NCBI GenBank assembly: GCA_035528275.1
Contig: DATKYV010000162.1
Location: 1 to 23,274 of the forward strand
Length of the DNA stretch: 23,274 nucleotides
Source of the DNA: DATKYV01 sp035528275
GTDB lineage: Bacteria; Acidobacteriota; Terriglobia; UBA7540
Direction of reading: 5' to 3'
Every line of letters starts with the position of its first letter. Within the stretch, counting starts at the first letter, position 1. The notes under the pieces are model-generated. The model saw nothing but the letters and a program-made list of their open reading frames with translations, had not been told where the DNA came from and did not search any database. Of this stretch, positions 22,212 to 23,274 are shown one piece after another. A program made the position numbers and the translations under genes.

Positions 22212-22982
22212 TCAACCCACGAGCAATCGCGCTCCCAGCGAAAAATAGAGAATGCTGAACAGCCAGCTGAAATAACGTTCCGGAATGAGCCGCGTCAAGC
22301 GGCTGCCTAGTACGACGCCCGGCAGCGCCCCGGCCACCAGCCGCAGGAAAAGTCCCGCATCGAAGTGCCCCATCCCCACGTGGAGAGCGCCGGCCAAAGC
22401 CATGGTCGCCAGGCCAAACGCGATGTCCGTGCCCACCAGCGCGCCCAGCGGCAAGGGGACCAGGAGCAGGAGAAAGATCATCAGCAGGCTGCCGCTGCCG
22501 ATGGACGTCACCGCCACCATGAAACCCACGGCGGCGCCCACGGCGACGAGTTTGAAGCTCCTGCCTGCGGCTGAGAAATCCAGGGAGGTCTGGGAAAGCT
22601 TGATGTGTCCGCCGCGCACAAAGGGCAGGAAGATGGAAACGCTGAAGAGGGTTATCGCCAGAACGGTCTTGAGGACGTGTTCGAATTGGCCGGCGGAGAG
22701 ATGCGCCTTCAAAAAGCTGACGAAGACAATTCCTGCCAGCGTTCCGGGCACGCTCCCTGAGATCAAAAGCCCCGCCAGCCGCCAATGTACCTGCCCCAAC
22801 TTCCGATGCTCGATAACGCCCAGGAGTTTCGTTACAGCGCCGTTCACGATGTCGGTGCCGATGATGACCACGGCCGGAAAAGGTGTGAAAATCAGCAGAA
22901 GCGGCGTGAGGATGACCCCACCACCCGTGCCCGTCAGGCCGATCAACGTTCCGGTGATGAAGCCAAGTAATGTGATGAACAT
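22212..22982 (-). CDS. TauE/SafE (TSUP) family sulfur-compound permease
   Basis: The product is a 256-residue membrane protein of about eight helices. FITGTLIGLTGTGGGVILTPLLL at the N-terminus and a second similar half, VGFMVAVTSIGSGSLLMIFLLLL, are the duplicated signature of the TSUP family (PF01925). Members move sulfite, sulfate, thiosulfate or sulfonates. Being first in an operon with cysH and behind a cysteine-type leader, it more likely imports an inorganic sulfur source than exports waste; that is inference. The ATG at 22982 is set by an in-frame TAG just upstream. The nearest ribosome site, AGGGGA, is about 12 bases away. Confidence 0.85.
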   Translation of the reverse strand: MFITLLGFITGTLIGLTGTGGGVILTPLLLIFTPFPAVVIIGTDIVNGAVTKLLGVIEHRKLGQVHWRLAGLLISGSVPGTLAGIVFVSFLKAHLSAGQFEHVLKTVLAITLFSVSIFLPFVRGGHIKLSQTSLDFSAAGRSFKLVAVGAAVGFMVAVTSIGSGSLLMIFLLLLVPLPLGALVGTDIAFGLATMALAGALHVGMGHFDAGLFLRLVAGALPGVVLGSRLTRLIPERYFSWLFSILYFSLGARLLVG

Positions 22983-23055
22983 TTTCTATTTCTGTCCCCT
23001 GCCCATCGGCCTCGTATGGGTTGACCTCGGGCAACTTTCTCCTTGACCAGCGTTC

Positions 23056-23098
23056 AAAAACAAAAACGCCCGCTAACGTTTTGTCCGTTAGCGGGCGT
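23056..23098 (-). terminator. Intrinsic terminator in the tauE-cysH leader (attenuator)
   Basis: On the minus strand, CGCCCGCTAACG (23097-23086) pairs perfectly with CGTTAGCGGGCG (23078-23067) over a 7-base loop; an A-T pair extends the stem to 13. TTTTTGTTTTT (23066-23056) follows directly. The T-tract is only on the minus-strand side, so it stops transcription heading into tauE, 74 bases before its ATG. It lies between the poly-Cys ORF and the structural genes. Confidence 0.85.
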
Positions 23099-23136
23099 CT
23101 TGAATGAATACCCTGGAAGGAGGCCTTACAAGTCGT

Positions 23137-23187
23137 TTAACTCCTCGGGCAGACGTCGCCAACGGACGGGGGACAACAACAACACAT
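23137..23187 (-). CDS. Cysteine-rich leader peptide of the sulfur assimilation operon
   Basis: ATG at 23187 encodes MCCCCPPSVGDVCPRS and ends with TAA (23139-23137). Residues 2-5 are four consecutive TGT codons; a fifth Cys (TGC) is residue 13. GAAGGAG (23203-23197) stands nine bases before the ATG. Five of 16 residues are Cys, against almost none in ordinary proteins, and the ORF is followed by a terminator and then by sulfate-reduction genes. This is the pattern of amino-acid-sensing leader peptides (as TrpL or HisL for their amino acids); polycysteine upstream ORFs controlling sulfur genes are known in mycobacteria. It is inferred that ribosome stalling at Cys codons raises tauE-cysH expression. 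It is far too short to be an enzyme. Confidence 0.85.
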   Translation of the reverse strand: MCCCCPPSVGDVCPRS

Positions 23188-23274
23188 CCGCCGCGACTCC
23201 TTCACCGAGATCGACTTGAGACCTGCGTCTCCCATATCAGAACCTCAGACCCTAGCACGGGACAGAGAGTCGTG

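Noticed and set aside
21265..23034. Long minus-strand frame starting at a TTG after AAGGAG (23034)
   Set aside because: Its product is unlike any family and overlaps tauE and cysH out of frame. The AAGGAG is noted but its use is unproven.

Overview
The window is 23.3 kb of GC-rich, densely packed bacterial chromosome. Gene content and repeats suggest a soil-type Acidobacteriota. The evidence is a polytopic spermidine-synthase-like protein, Tat-exported sugar isomerase and Gfo/Idh genes, frequent GTG/TTG starts, and short covarying palindromes and short-period repeats in the gaps. The phylum is an inference. No rRNA, tRNA, CRISPR array, transposase or phage gene was seen.

Layout. 2-1270: 3' part of a phosphoesterase (+). 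1538-3944: UvrD/PcrA helicase and a 51-aa Lys/Arg-rich protein. 4032-8890: APC amino-acid permease, spermidine-synthase-like membrane protein, secreted S1/P1-type zinc protein. 8891-9293: gap with two inverted heptamer arrays. 9294-11710: adenosine deaminase (+) facing an exported TPR-thioredoxin protein (-). 11850-12902: HAD hydrolase and a small membrane protein. 12953-13072: a 120-bp transposase-less element with 17-bp perfect terminal inverted repeats. 13267-15426: thiolase and 3-hydroxyacyl-CoA dehydrogenase (acetoacetyl-CoA/3-hydroxybutyryl-CoA chemistry), separated by inverted octamer arrays. 15507-17963: recA and a penicillin-binding transpeptidase. 18016-21374: sugar cluster with a Tat-exported TIM-barrel isomerase (-), a Gfo/Idh/MocA oxidoreductase (+) and a second TIM-barrel isomerase (+). 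21438-23203 (-): sulfur assimilation operon with a TauE/SafE permease and an iron-sulfur APS reductase (CysH).

The most striking item is the leader of the sulfur operon. On the minus strand a 16-residue ORF (23187-23137), with a good Shine-Dalgarno site, encodes MCCCCPPSVGDVCPRS, starting with four consecutive Cys codons. It is followed by a 13-bp hairpin with a T-rich tail (23098-23056) just ahead of tauE-cysH. Part of the leader ORF is complementary to the 5' arm of that terminator. This is the layout of a translation-coupled transcription attenuator that would sense cysteine supply and control sulfate reduction.

A second theme is small structured repeats at expression-critical positions. 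These include a palindrome between the Shine-Dalgarno and start codon of uvrD, an octamer array supplying the start codon and first ten codons of the dehydrogenase, and related palindromes (CCG-Y-CAG-Y-TG-R-CGG) with compensating base changes at three loci.
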